In this document: piece after piece, positions 1 to 10,123 of the stretch | Numbering within the stretch: position 1 is the first letter of the stretch | How the letters are laid out: the number at the start of each line of letters is the position of its first letter | From: Nannochloropsis oceanica | Taxonomy: Eukaryota > Sar > Eustigmatophyceae > Eustigmatales > Monodopsidaceae | Length of the DNA: 64,000 bases | Direction: 5' to 3' | Assembly: GCA_004519485.1 (NCBI GenBank) | Contig: CP038131.1 | Span: 62,001 to 126,000 of the forward strand | Translations under genes and position numbers: made by a program | The notes under the pieces: model-generated | Told to the model about the DNA's origin: nothing | Database searches by the model: none | What the model saw: only the letters and a program-made list of their open reading frames with translations

Positions 1-345
1 GCACACAAAGGCACAATTGGGACGACAATATGACGACGCGACGACAAGCTTGTTTTCGGGCAGCCTGTGGCTGGGTGTGGAGAGGGGTTTGTGTCAGTGA
101 GAAGGTCATGAGCTTGGACTGCCGGGTGCTCTCGGTCAAAATCGAACCGCGTGCTGCAGGTAGTGTCAAATAAATGTTCTATTGCGCTTCTCTTCTCAAT
201 TGTGAGACCTATACACTCACGTGCCCCACTGCATCACAGTCTCACGCTCATCCTTGCTCATTCCCTCTACAAGACACGGCAGGTGCCTCAACTTGGCCTT
301 TGACTTTTTACAATAGAGCCCCTCGCTTCACAGCAGGGATACACC
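1..345. other. Upstream region of the HGD gene
   Basis: No gene is visible here. The stretch leads up to the homogentisate dioxygenase start and probably holds its 5' UTR and promoter; the last 150 bases are pyrimidine-rich. No clear TATA box was found. Confidence 0.5.
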
Positions 346-2374
346 ATGGCCTCCTCCTCCTCCTCCTCCTCCTCCTCCTCTTCCTCCTCTTCCTCTTCTG
401 GCAGCACGATCAGCGTCCAACTCCACACACTAAAAAGCGTCGCCAGTCGCCCTCCCTTGCAGTACCAGTCCGGGTTTGGCAACCACTTTGAAACCGAGGC
501 CATCCCGGGTGCCTTGCCGCAAGGTCAAAATACGCCGCAGGTCTGCCCACTCGGTACGTCCCATGTTCGTCCCTAGGCGCCCATCCATCCCTCTACCCTC
601 TATTTACCTACACTAGTCAGGCATTTATGGAGAAATCTGATACTTGTCGCGTGTCGTCTTCTCGTTCATCTTGTTCTCGTTCTGTCCCTCCACTCTGTCT
701 TTCCTCCCGCTCTCCTCTCTCTAGGCCTCTACGCCGAGCAGCTTTCGGGCACGGCCTTCACAGTCCCACGCGAGCACAATCAACGCACATGGCTTTATCG
801 CATAAAGCCTTCGGTGGTCCAGTCCCGCTTCACATCACTTGCGCCCTCAGACCCTCCTTTGGGGCTTTTGAACAAAGCTAATATCGTGACTCCTGCGATG
901 CTCCGCTGGGGACCCCTCCCCATGCCGGCTACGGAGAAGAGTGTGGACTTTGTCCAAGGGTTGATATGCATGATGGGCGCGGGCGATCCGAGCGTGAAAC
1001 AAGGCTTGAGCGTGCTGATGTATGCAGCAAACGCGTCGATGGAGGACTCGGCGTTTCAGAATTCGGACGGCGATTTCTTGGTCGTGCCGCAGATTGGGTA
1101 AGTGAGGGGATAAGGAAGGCAGGGCGCTTGGCAGGATGGTTTTCACTGTGAGTTCAAGACGAAGAGGTGAACCGAAGTATGCTCTCTCACGCACACACAA
1201 TATTGATAGCACGCTGCACTTGCGCACAGAGATGGGTCTCCTGACGGTTTCACCGCATGAGATTGTAGTCGTGCCTCGGGGCATCCGCTTTCAGGTCGAG
1301 TTGGAAGGCCCTTCCCGTGGCTATGTCCTCGAGGTGTACGAGAATCACTTTCAGGTATAGAATTTGTCAGACAGGGAGTGGTATTTATGTTCCACACATC
1401 AATCGTGTTCTACGTTCCGCACGCAATCTCCTTGTACGCCCTCGACGAAACACAGCTCCCACAACTAGGCCCGCTTGGTGCCAACGGTCTCGCGAATCCA
1501 CGCGACTTCAGGTACCCCGTCGCCGCGTACGAGGACATTCAACGTCCTTACCAGCTGATCAACAAGTTTTCCGGCCAACTCTTTGAGGCGACGCTACCGG
1601 CCTCTCCCTTCAATGTTGTGGCTTGGCATGGGAACTACGCGCCCTTTAAATACAACCTAGATGACTTCTGTGCGGCAGGCTCGGTGACGTACGATCATTT
1701 GGTAAGATTCGAAAGGGAGGAGGAGGGGATCACTAGTGAATAAATGAGGTACAGGTTGGTTCCACACACAGAAGTCATATCTCACCATGCGCGTGCATTC
1801 GCATACATTTTGCCAATGTCTTCCGTCTTAGCTACTCATGCATAATTTTTCCTGAACTTCCTTCGCATTCAAATATTTAAACACCCGCCAGGATCCCTCC
1901 ATCTTTACAGTTTTAACCTGCCCCTCCTCCGTCTCCGGCGTGGCCGTCGCAGACGTGGTCGTCTTTCCCCCGCGCTGGATGGTGATGGATCACACCTTTC
2001 GCCCTCCTTACTACCATCGCAATGTTATGAACGAGTTTATGGGTATGATCCATGGCAAGTATGATGCGAAAGAAGGTTTCCTTCCCGGTGGCTCCTCCCT
2101 CCATTCCTGCATGTCTCCTCATGGACCTGACCTTACCACCTTCGAGAAAGCGACCAACGAGACGCTTGGCCCTGTTAAGTTTGACGGAGGTCTTGCGTTT
2201 ATGTTTGAAACATGCTATAGCTTGAACATGACAGAATGGGCGTCACAGGCGCCGCACCTGGAGAGCGACTACGAAAGGTGCTGGGCAAACCTTCCCAAGT
2301 TGTTTGTGGGGCCGGAAGGGAATGGGAAGGTGGAAGGGAAGAAAGCTGATGCGGACGCGGCCGGAGGTGTCTAG
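346..2374 (+). CDS. HGD: Homogentisate 1,2-dioxygenase, five exons
   Basis: Non-haem iron enzyme of tyrosine/phenylalanine catabolism that opens the ring of homogentisate to 4-maleylacetoacetate. Exons inferred from frame and GT-AG sites: 346-553, 725-1097, 1210-1354, 1456-1701, 1892-2374; all phases join, giving about 484 residues (human enzyme 445). The N-terminus reads [15 protein letters not shown] after a poly-Ser run, then LANPRDF and [15 protein letters not shown]. The iron ligands expected of the family are present: His about 366 (YYHRN), Glu about 372 (NEF) and His about 401 (SPHGPD). The start at 346 is the first Met in frame; the Ser run encoded by a TCC repeat directly after it is an unusual N-terminal addition and may be longer or shorter in other strains. 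Introns are 110-190 bases and lack the GGGA/CCCT tracts seen elsewhere in the window. It converges with the ITFG2-like gene 270 bases downstream. Confidence 0.96.
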
Positions 2375-2643
2375 CGAGGTGAATGAGTCAAAATTGTGGG
2401 TGTCTTAGACGATAGTTGATAGTGTAGATTCTCAAAGAGACAGACGAGAGAGAACGTGACAAGAAGCAGACAAGGCAGGTTTAATAGAAGTTGTATGGAC
2501 TGTGACGCGCATATGTGGCAGAAACTCAGTCCTGGCGGAGATGTCAATAATTAAATATTATTTCAAGAATAATAACAGAGATGTACAGATTTCGCTGTGT
2601 GTTCTGGTCCTTTTGCACTACAATTGTTTTATACACAGAAACC

Positions 2644-4620
2644 TCACCTCCCTTTCATAGGAGCAGCCCCCGTAGGTGCGCCCTTGTCGGACTTTATCCC
2701 CTTGTTCTTGGCACTGGCATCCCCCTTCGTCTCTGTGCCCGTATCGTCCGCGGATCTCTCCAAGTACAAGTCAACCCAAGCCTTGACCAGCCTCTGGGCT
2801 TCTTCAGAGCGCAGTTGCCTCACCGCCCCCGCTGTCTCGTCTTCGGTATCCGGCGATACTTCCCGAAACTGCTGCAATTGCCGTTCCAGGTCGTGGAAGA
2901 CCAAAATGTGCCCATCCGCGCAGCTATACAACAAACAAGGCTCGTTGTGCTCGCCGAAACACCCAGCGACAAAGCCCCGCAACGGTGGGACAAACATTTT
3001 CGAAGGATCAAACACTGCGATATTTACTGGCGACACCCCGTCACTGCTGGAACGAGTACCAGCGGCGGTGACTAAACACGTGAAGCCGCTCCACGCACAC
3101 GCTGCAAACCCGGATTTCTCAAAATCATTCCGGCTCACATTGAAAGGCGCGATGGCATAAAAAGGCTGCGGTGTCTGGAGACTCCATTCCGTCCTCCATA
3201 CCAGATCTTCATCGCTCCCAGGGGGCTGCTGCTCCTGCCTCTTACGTGGCGGTTCAACGACACCCATGGCCAACCGACCGTCAAGTCCGGCGACCGCAAA
3301 GCCTCCCCTACTACCACTAGGCCCACCACTTCCCAAGGAGCAACAAGTCAAAGGGCCCGACCAACCGCAGTGCGGTAATGGTAGTCCACCCCCAACCCCC
3401 AAATCTACCAAGGACGAAAATGGAGCGTTGTCGTCGACATTTCCTCTCCAGTGGCACCGGAGCACTTCGACGGTGCCTGTATCCAGACCTGCCACCACAC
3501 ATAGAGCGCTGCCTTCCGGTCCCTTGAAACGCACGGTCGACAAGGACACGACGGATGAGGACACATGGCCAGTGCCCTTCTCATATAGCTCCGGCTCTGG
3601 ATATTTGTAGTTCTGCTGGTATTCGTCCTCCTCATTATCATTCTCTTCTTCTTTATTATCGTCGTCCTCCTCCTCTTCATCCTGCTCGGCGCCCCCGGGC
3701 GATGGCGGCAGAGGCTGGAGCCGCCAGCCAAAGGCTTGAACCACGCCGTCCATCCGCCCTAACAGCAATTCTTGATGACCATCACCATCCACGTCCACAA
3801 TTAATGCTGCCGTTACGTTGGGCTCGACGGAAAGCGTCTGAATTGGGGCTAGCTTCCAGGGAGGCGGATTTTGCGCCGGTGAAGGAGATTGCAAATTATT
3901 GTTATCCTTCATGTTTGATTGTGACGCACGCTGTTCGGACACTGTATTTGAGTGCACAGTGGACAACGGTGACGACAGGTTCGAATGTGGAGCATTGCGG
4001 AAGTCAAACACATACAGGTCTCCTTCCACCGTCACGGCAATAAGTTGTGAGGGATGCTCCCGTGGGGGCACATCCACATCCTCTGCCTCCGATTCGCACG
4101 CCTCCTCCTTGGTCGAAGCTGCCGTGGACGTAAATTTCATAGCTGATGCTTGCGGTGGTTGTCTTTTGGCCTTCAACCACGGCCAAACGCGGCCTGTTGC
4201 GAAGACCCTGAGCATGCCCAGTCCCGTGGCCAGCGCCCAGGGCTCAGTTCTCTCTAGTCCCTTATACACCGCCAACTTGCCATCTAACGACCCCACAATG
4301 AGTTCCTGCTGCCCGTCATCGTCAATATCTGCCAGAAGCAAGGCAGTGTGGGCATGGTTGGCCCCAAAATCCAGCTCCTTGCGCGCCAAGAAGAAAACCT
4401 CCTCCCCAATATCGGCGCTGCTGATTGTCGGGGCAGCCTCTGGAGGCACAGATGACATTTCGGATGCACTTGACCCGGCACTCATCTCGTCATTATTCTT
4501 CGGCTTAATCATGCGTGCCTGTGGATGTTGCGGGAACCATGTGTGTGGTGGTGCGTCTTTGCATGTTGAGAAGAGGAGTGGGGAGGTAAGCTGAAGTGCC
4601 ATCGAAATTAATTGAGTCAA
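2644..4620 (-). CDS. ITFG2: ITFG2-like beta-propeller protein (KICSTOR subunit homologue)
   Basis: Single-exon ORF of 658 residues. In animals ITFG2 is a subunit of KICSTOR, which tethers GATOR1 to lysosomes and controls amino-acid input to TORC1. The sequence shows FG-GAP type segments: LLLADIDDDGQQELIVGSLDG (about residues 97-117), then LIVDVDGDGHQELLLGRMDG (about 275-295), and near the C-terminus FAACAWSGFTCLV and EPCLLYSCADGHILVFHDLE, which match the order of motifs in animal ITFG2. Between them are acidic (DEEEEDDDNKEEEN) and Gly/Pro-rich insertions that make it longer than the roughly 450-residue animal protein. The start at 4620 is the first Met; Met 37 or Met 45 are alternatives, since conservation begins near residue 80. 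It is divergent from the KMO-like gene (165 bases between starts). Family call is firm; KICSTOR function is inferred. Confidence 0.8.
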   Translation of the reverse strand: MTQLISMALQLTSPLLFSTCKDAPPHTWFPQHPQARMIKPKNNDEMSAGSSASEMSSVPPEAAPTISSADIGEEVFFLARKELDFGANHAHTALLLADIDDDGQQELIVGSLDGKLAVYKGLERTEPWALATGLGMLRVFATGRVWPWLKAKRQPPQASAMKFTSTAASTKEEACESEAEDVDVPPREHPSQLIAVTVEGDLYVFDFRNAPHSNLSSPLSTVHSNTVSEQRASQSNMKDNNNLQSPSPAQNPPPWKLAPIQTLSVEPNVTAALIVDVDGDGHQELLLGRMDGVVQAFGWRLQPLPPSPGGAEQDEEEEDDDNKEEENDNEEDEYQQNYKYPEPELYEKGTGHVSSSVVSLSTVRFKGPEGSALCVVAGLDTGTVEVLRCHWRGNVDDNAPFSSLVDLGVGGGLPLPHCGWSGPLTCCSLGSGGPSGSRGGFAVAGLDGRLAMGVVEPPRKRQEQQPPGSDEDLVWRTEWSLQTPQPFYAIAPFNVSRNDFEKSGFAACAWSGFTCLVTAAGTRSSSDGVSPVNIAVFDPSKMFVPPLRGFVAGCFGEHNEPCLLYSCADGHILVFHDLERQLQQFREVSPDTEDETAGAVRQLRSEEAQRLVKAWVDLYLERSADDTGTETKGDASAKNKGIKSDKGAPTGAAPMKGR

Positions 4621-4785
4621 GCATCAAGACATCCCTTGCCCCAGCACTACTACCATTACCAAAAGCGGCAAAGAGAGGGCAAGACGAGGACAGGATGATG
4701 GAAACATTACATCCGCCCCATAGCTTCCCATCAAACCCCCATTACCACCCCATCACACAGACACGAGCAGTACGCCAATACGGCC

Positions 4786-6693
4786 ATGCCACACCCCTTT
4801 TGTGGCGCCTCGTCATCGTCTTCCGCCTCGTGCTCGAGACCGCGACGTCTCCTCTTCCTTCTCATCCTCCTAATTGTCATTGTCCTCCCATTCCCCCTTG
4901 TCAAGGCCTATCCGCAGCCCCGCTCCTTCTTCCGCATGGCCGCCTCCACTTCTACCTCCCCCACTACCACTACCTCAGACTCCGCCTCCACCACTCCCAT
5001 AAAAAGGCAAAACTGCAATGTTCTTATTGCCGGCGGTGGCCCTGCCGGCCTCGCTGCTGCACTTTGTCTCGCTCGCCGTGGCTACTCTGACATTCACATC
5101 CTCGAACGCAACCCCTCCGCCTCCTACTTCGAAGTGGACAAGTCATACCTGTATCGCATTGACGGTCGGGGACAGCGGCTCACAGGCTTGCTAGGTATCA
5201 CGGAGCAAATGAAAGAGGTGTCCATAACGACGGAAGAATTCTTGGACATAACCATCGTCCAACCTGACGGTACTGTGAAAACAGTTAAGGCCCCCGCAGA
5301 CCCGAGTCAACAGACCGCTTATTGGCTCCCCCGTCGTGCCCTTCTCTCCTTCCTCTCATCCCAAATCGACAAGGAAGACTGCGGAAAGGCCATTACATTT
5401 CACTTTGGCGTGAACATTGAGAAATTGGTCATGCCGCGGACGCAGGGAGAGGTGGAGGCGCCCGGGGCCCAAGCAACGGTACAGGTGAGGATGGGAGATG
5501 GAACGAGGGTGGAGTTCCTCTCGCAAAAGGTCTTGGGCTGCGACGGGATGAACAGTAAGATTCGAACAGGCTTGGCTGATTGGGCAGCCGGAGTATCAGG
5601 AGAAGCAGCAGGCGTGGAGAAGGAGACAAACAGCAAGAAGAGCAAGACTCCTCGTTTTGGCCTCCACTTCATCAACTCGCCTTCCGCTGGCCTCCGATAT
5701 AAGATTCTCACCCTCCTCGACGATTTCCCCCTTCTTGCTTCCACCCCTCAAAATCTAACCGTCAAACAAACGTGCTATTCCTACGTCGGTCGCCCCACCG
5801 GTGGGTACCTCTCTCCCCTTCCCCCTCTCCGCCTCGGCTTGCTCCCCTTTAAAATGAAGAATATACCCCGCACGGCGAACATCATCACCGTCCCCAACGC
5901 TCCCATTTTCTCGCTCACCACGGGCCCTGAAGTCCTGGCGTTTCTCAAAAAAGAATTGCCCCAGTGTGACATTGACAGGATGGTTTCAAAGGAGGAGGCC
6001 GATCGCTTTGCCGCCTCGCCTGGGGGATATTTCCCTCGACCCCAGTACTGTCTCGAGACGCAGGTGGTCCTTGGAGGTGGAAAGGAGAGATGGAAGGAGG
6101 GAGGGATGGAGGAAGGGAAGGAGGGAGGGGGCATAGTGCTAATGGGCGATGCGATTCATGCTTTTCCTCCTGATCTTGGCGCCGGCGTAAACATCGCGTT
6201 GTTGGATGTGCTTGATTTTATCTTTGCTCTAGATCGAAGTGAGGGGGACTGGGGACAGGCGCTGCCATTGTATGAAAACTTGAGGGCGCCTCAAAGTCGG
6301 GCGGTGTGCGAGTTAATCCCGATTGGGTTCCCCCAGCAATATAACCACATGCTTCCCATCCAGAAATCGATCAAATTGTTGGGGGTTGGGATGAGGGTGG
6401 CGTTGAGCAAGGCTTTTCCATGGGTGGTGGCACCGCCGGTGTTCTTTATGTGTCAGGATGTGAGGTTGGATTACTCGCAGGTGTGGCAAAGGGCGAGGAG
6501 GACTACGAGGGTGTTGAAAGCGGTGGGGATGGCACTAGTGGCAGCGATGGTTTGGCAGCTGTGGGGGGGAAGGGGGGGAGGGAGGGGGCTGCAGGAGGGG
6601 TTGGGGTGCGTGGTAGGTTGGATGGGTAAGACGAGAGGCTGGCTTGGACACGGACGGTTAGGGGGAGGAGGAGGGGGAGGAGGCGTCATATGA
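4786..6693 (+). CDS. FAD-dependent aromatic monooxygenase, kynurenine 3-monooxygenase-like
   Basis: Single ORF of 635 residues. Class A flavoprotein monooxygenase: dinucleotide-binding motif VLIAGGGPAGLAAALCLARRG near residues 79-99 and the FAD-ribityl motif LMGDAIHAFPPDLGAGVN near 450-468. The overall layout, including the C-terminal hydrophobic helix near 580-600, resembles kynurenine 3-monooxygenase and its algal/plant relatives; the substrate is not shown by sequence and other aromatic hydroxylase roles remain possible. Residues 1-40 form a signal-like segment (RRLLFLLILLIVIVLPFPLVKAYPQPRSFF is hydrophobic then basic) so ER or plastid entry is plausible; the residue after the predicted cleavage is Tyr rather than the usual Phe. 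Oddity: an Arg/Lys-Glu-Gly-Gly run at about 430-448, encoded by GGGA repeats, is inserted immediately before the GD motif. The C-terminal Gly tail has the same origin. Confidence 0.75.
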   Translation: MPHPFCGASSSSSASCSRPRRLLFLLILLIVIVLPFPLVKAYPQPRSFFRMAASTSTSPTTTTSDSASTTPIKRQNCNVLIAGGGPAGLAAALCLARRGYSDIHILERNPSASYFEVDKSYLYRIDGRGQRLTGLLGITEQMKEVSITTEEFLDITIVQPDGTVKTVKAPADPSQQTAYWLPRRALLSFLSSQIDKEDCGKAITFHFGVNIEKLVMPRTQGEVEAPGAQATVQVRMGDGTRVEFLSQKVLGCDGMNSKIRTGLADWAAGVSGEAAGVEKETNSKKSKTPRFGLHFINSPSAGLRYKILTLLDDFPLLASTPQNLTVKQTCYSYVGRPTGGYLSPLPPLRLGLLPFKMKNIPRTANIITVPNAPIFSLTTGPEVLAFLKKELPQCDIDRMVSKEEADRFAASPGGYFPRPQYCLETQVVLGGGKERWKEGGMEEGKEGGGIVLMGDAIHAFPPDLGAGVNIALLDVLDFIFALDRSEGDWGQALPLYENLRAPQSRAVCELIPIGFPQQYNHMLPIQKSIKLLGVGMRVALSKAFPWVVAPPVFFMCQDVRLDYSQVWQRARRTTRVLKAVGMALVAAMVWQLWGGRGGGRGLQEGLGCVVGWMGKTRGWLGHGRLGGGGGGGGVI

Positions 6694-7230
6694 GTTGGCA
6701 TTGGGAGGAACCAGGGAAAAGAGGGATCTAAAAGTTGACGAGGAGCGATTTAAAAATTGACGAGGGGCGAAAGGAGGAGGAGGATGATTGGGAGGAGGAG
6801 GAGGAGGAGGAGGATGAATAGAAGGAGAATGCACTTGTGCGATGTACAGCAATAGAGAGCTTGAGCACGAGAAGCAAAGAAAACAAGGAAAAATGAGAAG
6901 AAAAGATGCAGTATATAAACAAGTGGGAATGAGGGTAGGAGAGAGAAGGGAGAGGGGCAGAGGTAACAGTCGAGGGGTTACCACAATGGACGGAGAGGAG
7001 AGAAAAGCGAAGAGACGACGGACAGAACGGACAGAGGTTCTTTCTGCCCTTCGTACCCTCCCCTCACGCTCGTGGGTCAACATTTCTCCCTCATTTTATC
7101 GACAGCCCCGGAATCGTTTTGCGAGATTCGCTTCTAATTTAGTTCTTCTTGTCTTGTTACACCTCCTATCTCTTCCTCCTTACCCTCTCTCGTCCTCCCT
7201 CTCTCCCTCTCTCTCTTCCTTCCTCCCTCC
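6694..7230. other. Intergenic, between convergent genes
   Basis: Purine-rich on the + strand with a GGA run at about 6775-6816, then pyrimidine-rich from 7140. It holds the 3' ends of the KMO-like and ABC transporter genes. No gene is supported. Confidence 0.5.
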
Positions 7231-10123
7231 CTACCCAGCTAAACCCCCTCCTCCGTCCTGTAACGTCAAAAAGGAGGCGGACTGGTGCAACCGTCCAAAT
7301 GCCCCGTCTTTCCGACTCAGCAAGTCCCTGAAACTGCCTTTCTCCACTACCCTTCCTTCCTCGAGCACAAATATGATATCGGCCTTCTCCACGGTGCTGA
7401 GCCTGACGGAGGGAGGGAGGGAAGAGTGGAGGGATAAGCTACGAGGAAAAGAAACCAGCTGTTGAACCGCAATCAAGGAGGCGCAATAAGCTCCGTCTAG
7501 GTTAATCCATCCCGTCTATCCGTCGCTCCCTCCCCGTCTCCCTCCCTCCCTCCCTTACCGATGCGCCACAACCACGGTCGTCCTCCCCTTCATCGCCTTT
7601 TCCAAGGCCTCTTGCACTGGCACAGGAAGAGAAAAGGGTGGAGAGAGAGAGGGGAGAGAGAACAAAAGGAAGAGATCGTGAGCATGGGCATGGCACCAGA
7701 CAGAAGTAACCCAAAAACCCTCTTCCCCCTTCCTCCCTCCCTCCCTCCCTCCCTCCCTCCCTCCCCCTTAAGAACCCACCTAGTCGCTCACTCTCCGGGT
7801 CCAAGGAGCTCGTCGCTTCATCCAGCACCAGAATAGGCGGCTGTTTGACCAGTGCACGGGCCAAGGTGATTCGTTGTCGCTCCCCCCCACTCAGCTGGGC
7901 CTTGCCTCGCTCACCGACGTAGGTCTTGTAACCCTCAGGGAATGCTGTGGAAAGGGGAAGTGACGAGAGGCATATCATGAGTGTGTGTGTGTACGTGCGT
8001 TTGGCAGTATGCAAGCACTTCAGAAAGGGATCGATGATATAATTCCATGTTCCTCCCTCAGTCCCTCCCTCCGTCCTTGCCTCTTTCCCTCCCTTTCTCC
8101 CTACCAGCGATGAAATCGTGGGCGTTGGCATCCATAGCTGCTTGCTGCACCTCCTCGTCGGTAGCCCCCGGCCGGCCGTATCGAATGTTCTCCGCGATCG
8201 TTCCCGTAAAAAGAGCCTGATAGGAAGGAAGGGAGGGAGGGAAGGAGAGGAGAAAGGGAGGGAGGGAAGGAGGCACGAAGAAATCGTGGGGTGAGCTTCC
8301 AAAGAAAGGCCGGTGGAAGGAAATACAGACATGTATACGCGCTACAAAACCACATTACACAGTCATAAACAACAACTCAAACTCTCTCTCCCCCCTTCCC
8401 CTTCCCTCAATCCCTCCCTCCCTCCCTCCCCTCTTAAACTCACCGGCTCCTGCTCCACTAGGCCGACCTGCTCCCTCACCCACCGGGGGTCCACAGCCCC
8501 CACCTCCTCCCCATCCATCCACACCTTCCCCCCCACCCCTTTCTCCAGATCATACAACCGAAGCAACAGCGCCAGCAGCGTGCTCTTCCCCGCACCGGAA
8601 GCTCCCACAATGGCGGCTACCTGACCTGGAAGGATTTCCAAGTCCACGCCCTTCAACACGGGGACGGAGGGACGGTTGGGGTAGGCAAACGTCACCTGCT
8701 GGAACCTCAGGTGGCCCTTGGCGGAGATGGAGGGGTAGGGAGGCGGGGAGGCCGGGAGGGAGGACGTGGAGGAGGACAAGGAGGAGGAAGGATCTTGGTC
8801 CAGCAGATCGAAGACCCGTCGGGCGGCCACGGCGCTTTTCCACGTGTCCGAGGCATAGGACGACAAACCCGAGAACCCCAGAGCGACCAAGCCCGTGTAC
8901 ATGGAGAAAGAAGTCAAGTCCCCCACGCTCATCTCTCCTTTACCAGCCAAGCTACCCCCGAGTGACAGGACAGCTGTCATGGTCACCGACCCGGCGAAAA
9001 ATAACCCTCCCATGAAGAATCCCTTGGCTAAGGACACCTGTGCCGCCAGTCCATGCGCCTCATCGAGGAGGGCCGCATAGGCCGCTTCGTCCCTGGCTTC
9101 GGCCGTGAATGCATGGACCGTTCCGAGGTTCCCTAGTCGTTCCTGGGCAAAGCCGGTGGCAGCGGCGGCCAGGGCACGCTGGCGGGCAGTCAGTGCGCGG
9201 GTGAGCACCACGTTGGCGACAATCGCAAGGGTGAAGACAGGAACCAGCCCGAGAGAGACGGCGGTGAGCTTGGGTGAGAGCCGCAGTAGCATTGCCGTCC
9301 CATTCAGGGCAGAGGAGGTCGATCGCAAGCCATCTGCTAACCGAGTGGTAAACACCTCCGAGCTCGCTTCGACGTCTCCCTCCAAGATCGCCACCATTTC
9401 TCCCGTCCTGTGGCCCCCTTGCTCAGGATCATCGAAAAAAGCCTTCTCTTGCCTCAAGAGGGAGTGTAACAGCTTCTTCCGCAACCGTCGCGCCGTTCCC
9501 TCTTTCGCCATGCGGAGGCAGTGCGTTCTTACACACGACCCTACGGCCCCACACACAAATATCAAGACTGCTCGTCCCATGAACAACTTCAACGACGCCA
9601 TCTCCCCCTCCTTCCCTCCATCCCCCCCACCCTCAGCCTTCCCTTCTCGGGCAGCGGCGGCTCTAGTGGTCCGGTCAAGGATACGACCAATGACAGTGGG
9701 GAACGCCATATTCGTCGCGGAGGAGACGAGCATTGCCACGACACCAGCACCCATATACCCCTTTTCGTGGGGAATAGTCTCTTTCCACAGGCGGCGCAGG
9801 GCGTGTTTGTCGCTGCTGCTGAGCTTGGATTTTGAGAGGCTGCTCTTGCTCTTGCTGTCGTCGTCTTTATTTTTGTTGATGTTGTTAATACCGCTGCTGC
9901 TGCTGCTGCTGCTGTTGCTCCTGCTGCTGTTGGACTCTACTTTTTTGTCTTTATTGAGGAGGAGAACACGCTCTTCTTCATGTTTTGATACTGACGTATT
10001 ATTCATGACGGCAACAGTTTTCTTGGCCCCGGCGGCATCGGCATGAGCGACGACAGAGTTTGAGGAGAAGTTGGAGAAGAGGGGCGAACCGGAGGGAGAG
10101 GGGGAAGGAGTGGCTTGTTCCAT
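7231..10123 (-). CDS. ABCB-type half ABC transporter, five exons
   Basis: Exons in transcript order: 10123-8444, 8216-8105, 7944-7780, 7616-7559, 7402-7231; all junctions keep frame and give about 728 residues. The N-terminal 130 residues are Ser/Asn/Lys-rich and low complexity. A six-helix ABC membrane domain follows (hydrophobic stretches around [48 protein letters not shown]). The nucleotide-binding domain has Walker [10 protein letters not shown] near residue 506 at the end of exon 1, Q-loop VEQEP at the exon 1/2 junction, signature LSGGERQR and Walker [13 protein letters not shown] in exon 3, and the H-loop VVVAHR at the exon 4/5 junction. Domain order TM-NBD and length fit ABCB10/TAP-like half transporters, which act as dimers, often in organelle membranes; no clear transit peptide is seen. 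Introns begin with GGGA-rich sequence in the sense direction. First Met at 10123 is assumed as start. Confidence 0.9.
7731..7765. repeat. (CTCC)n microsatellite in an ABC transporter intron
   Basis: Nearly perfect CTCC tetranucleotide run. In the sense of the host gene (-) it reads GGAG and begins about 14 bases after the donor of intron 3, so the pre-mRNA carries several consecutive GGG triplets there. Confidence 0.9.
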
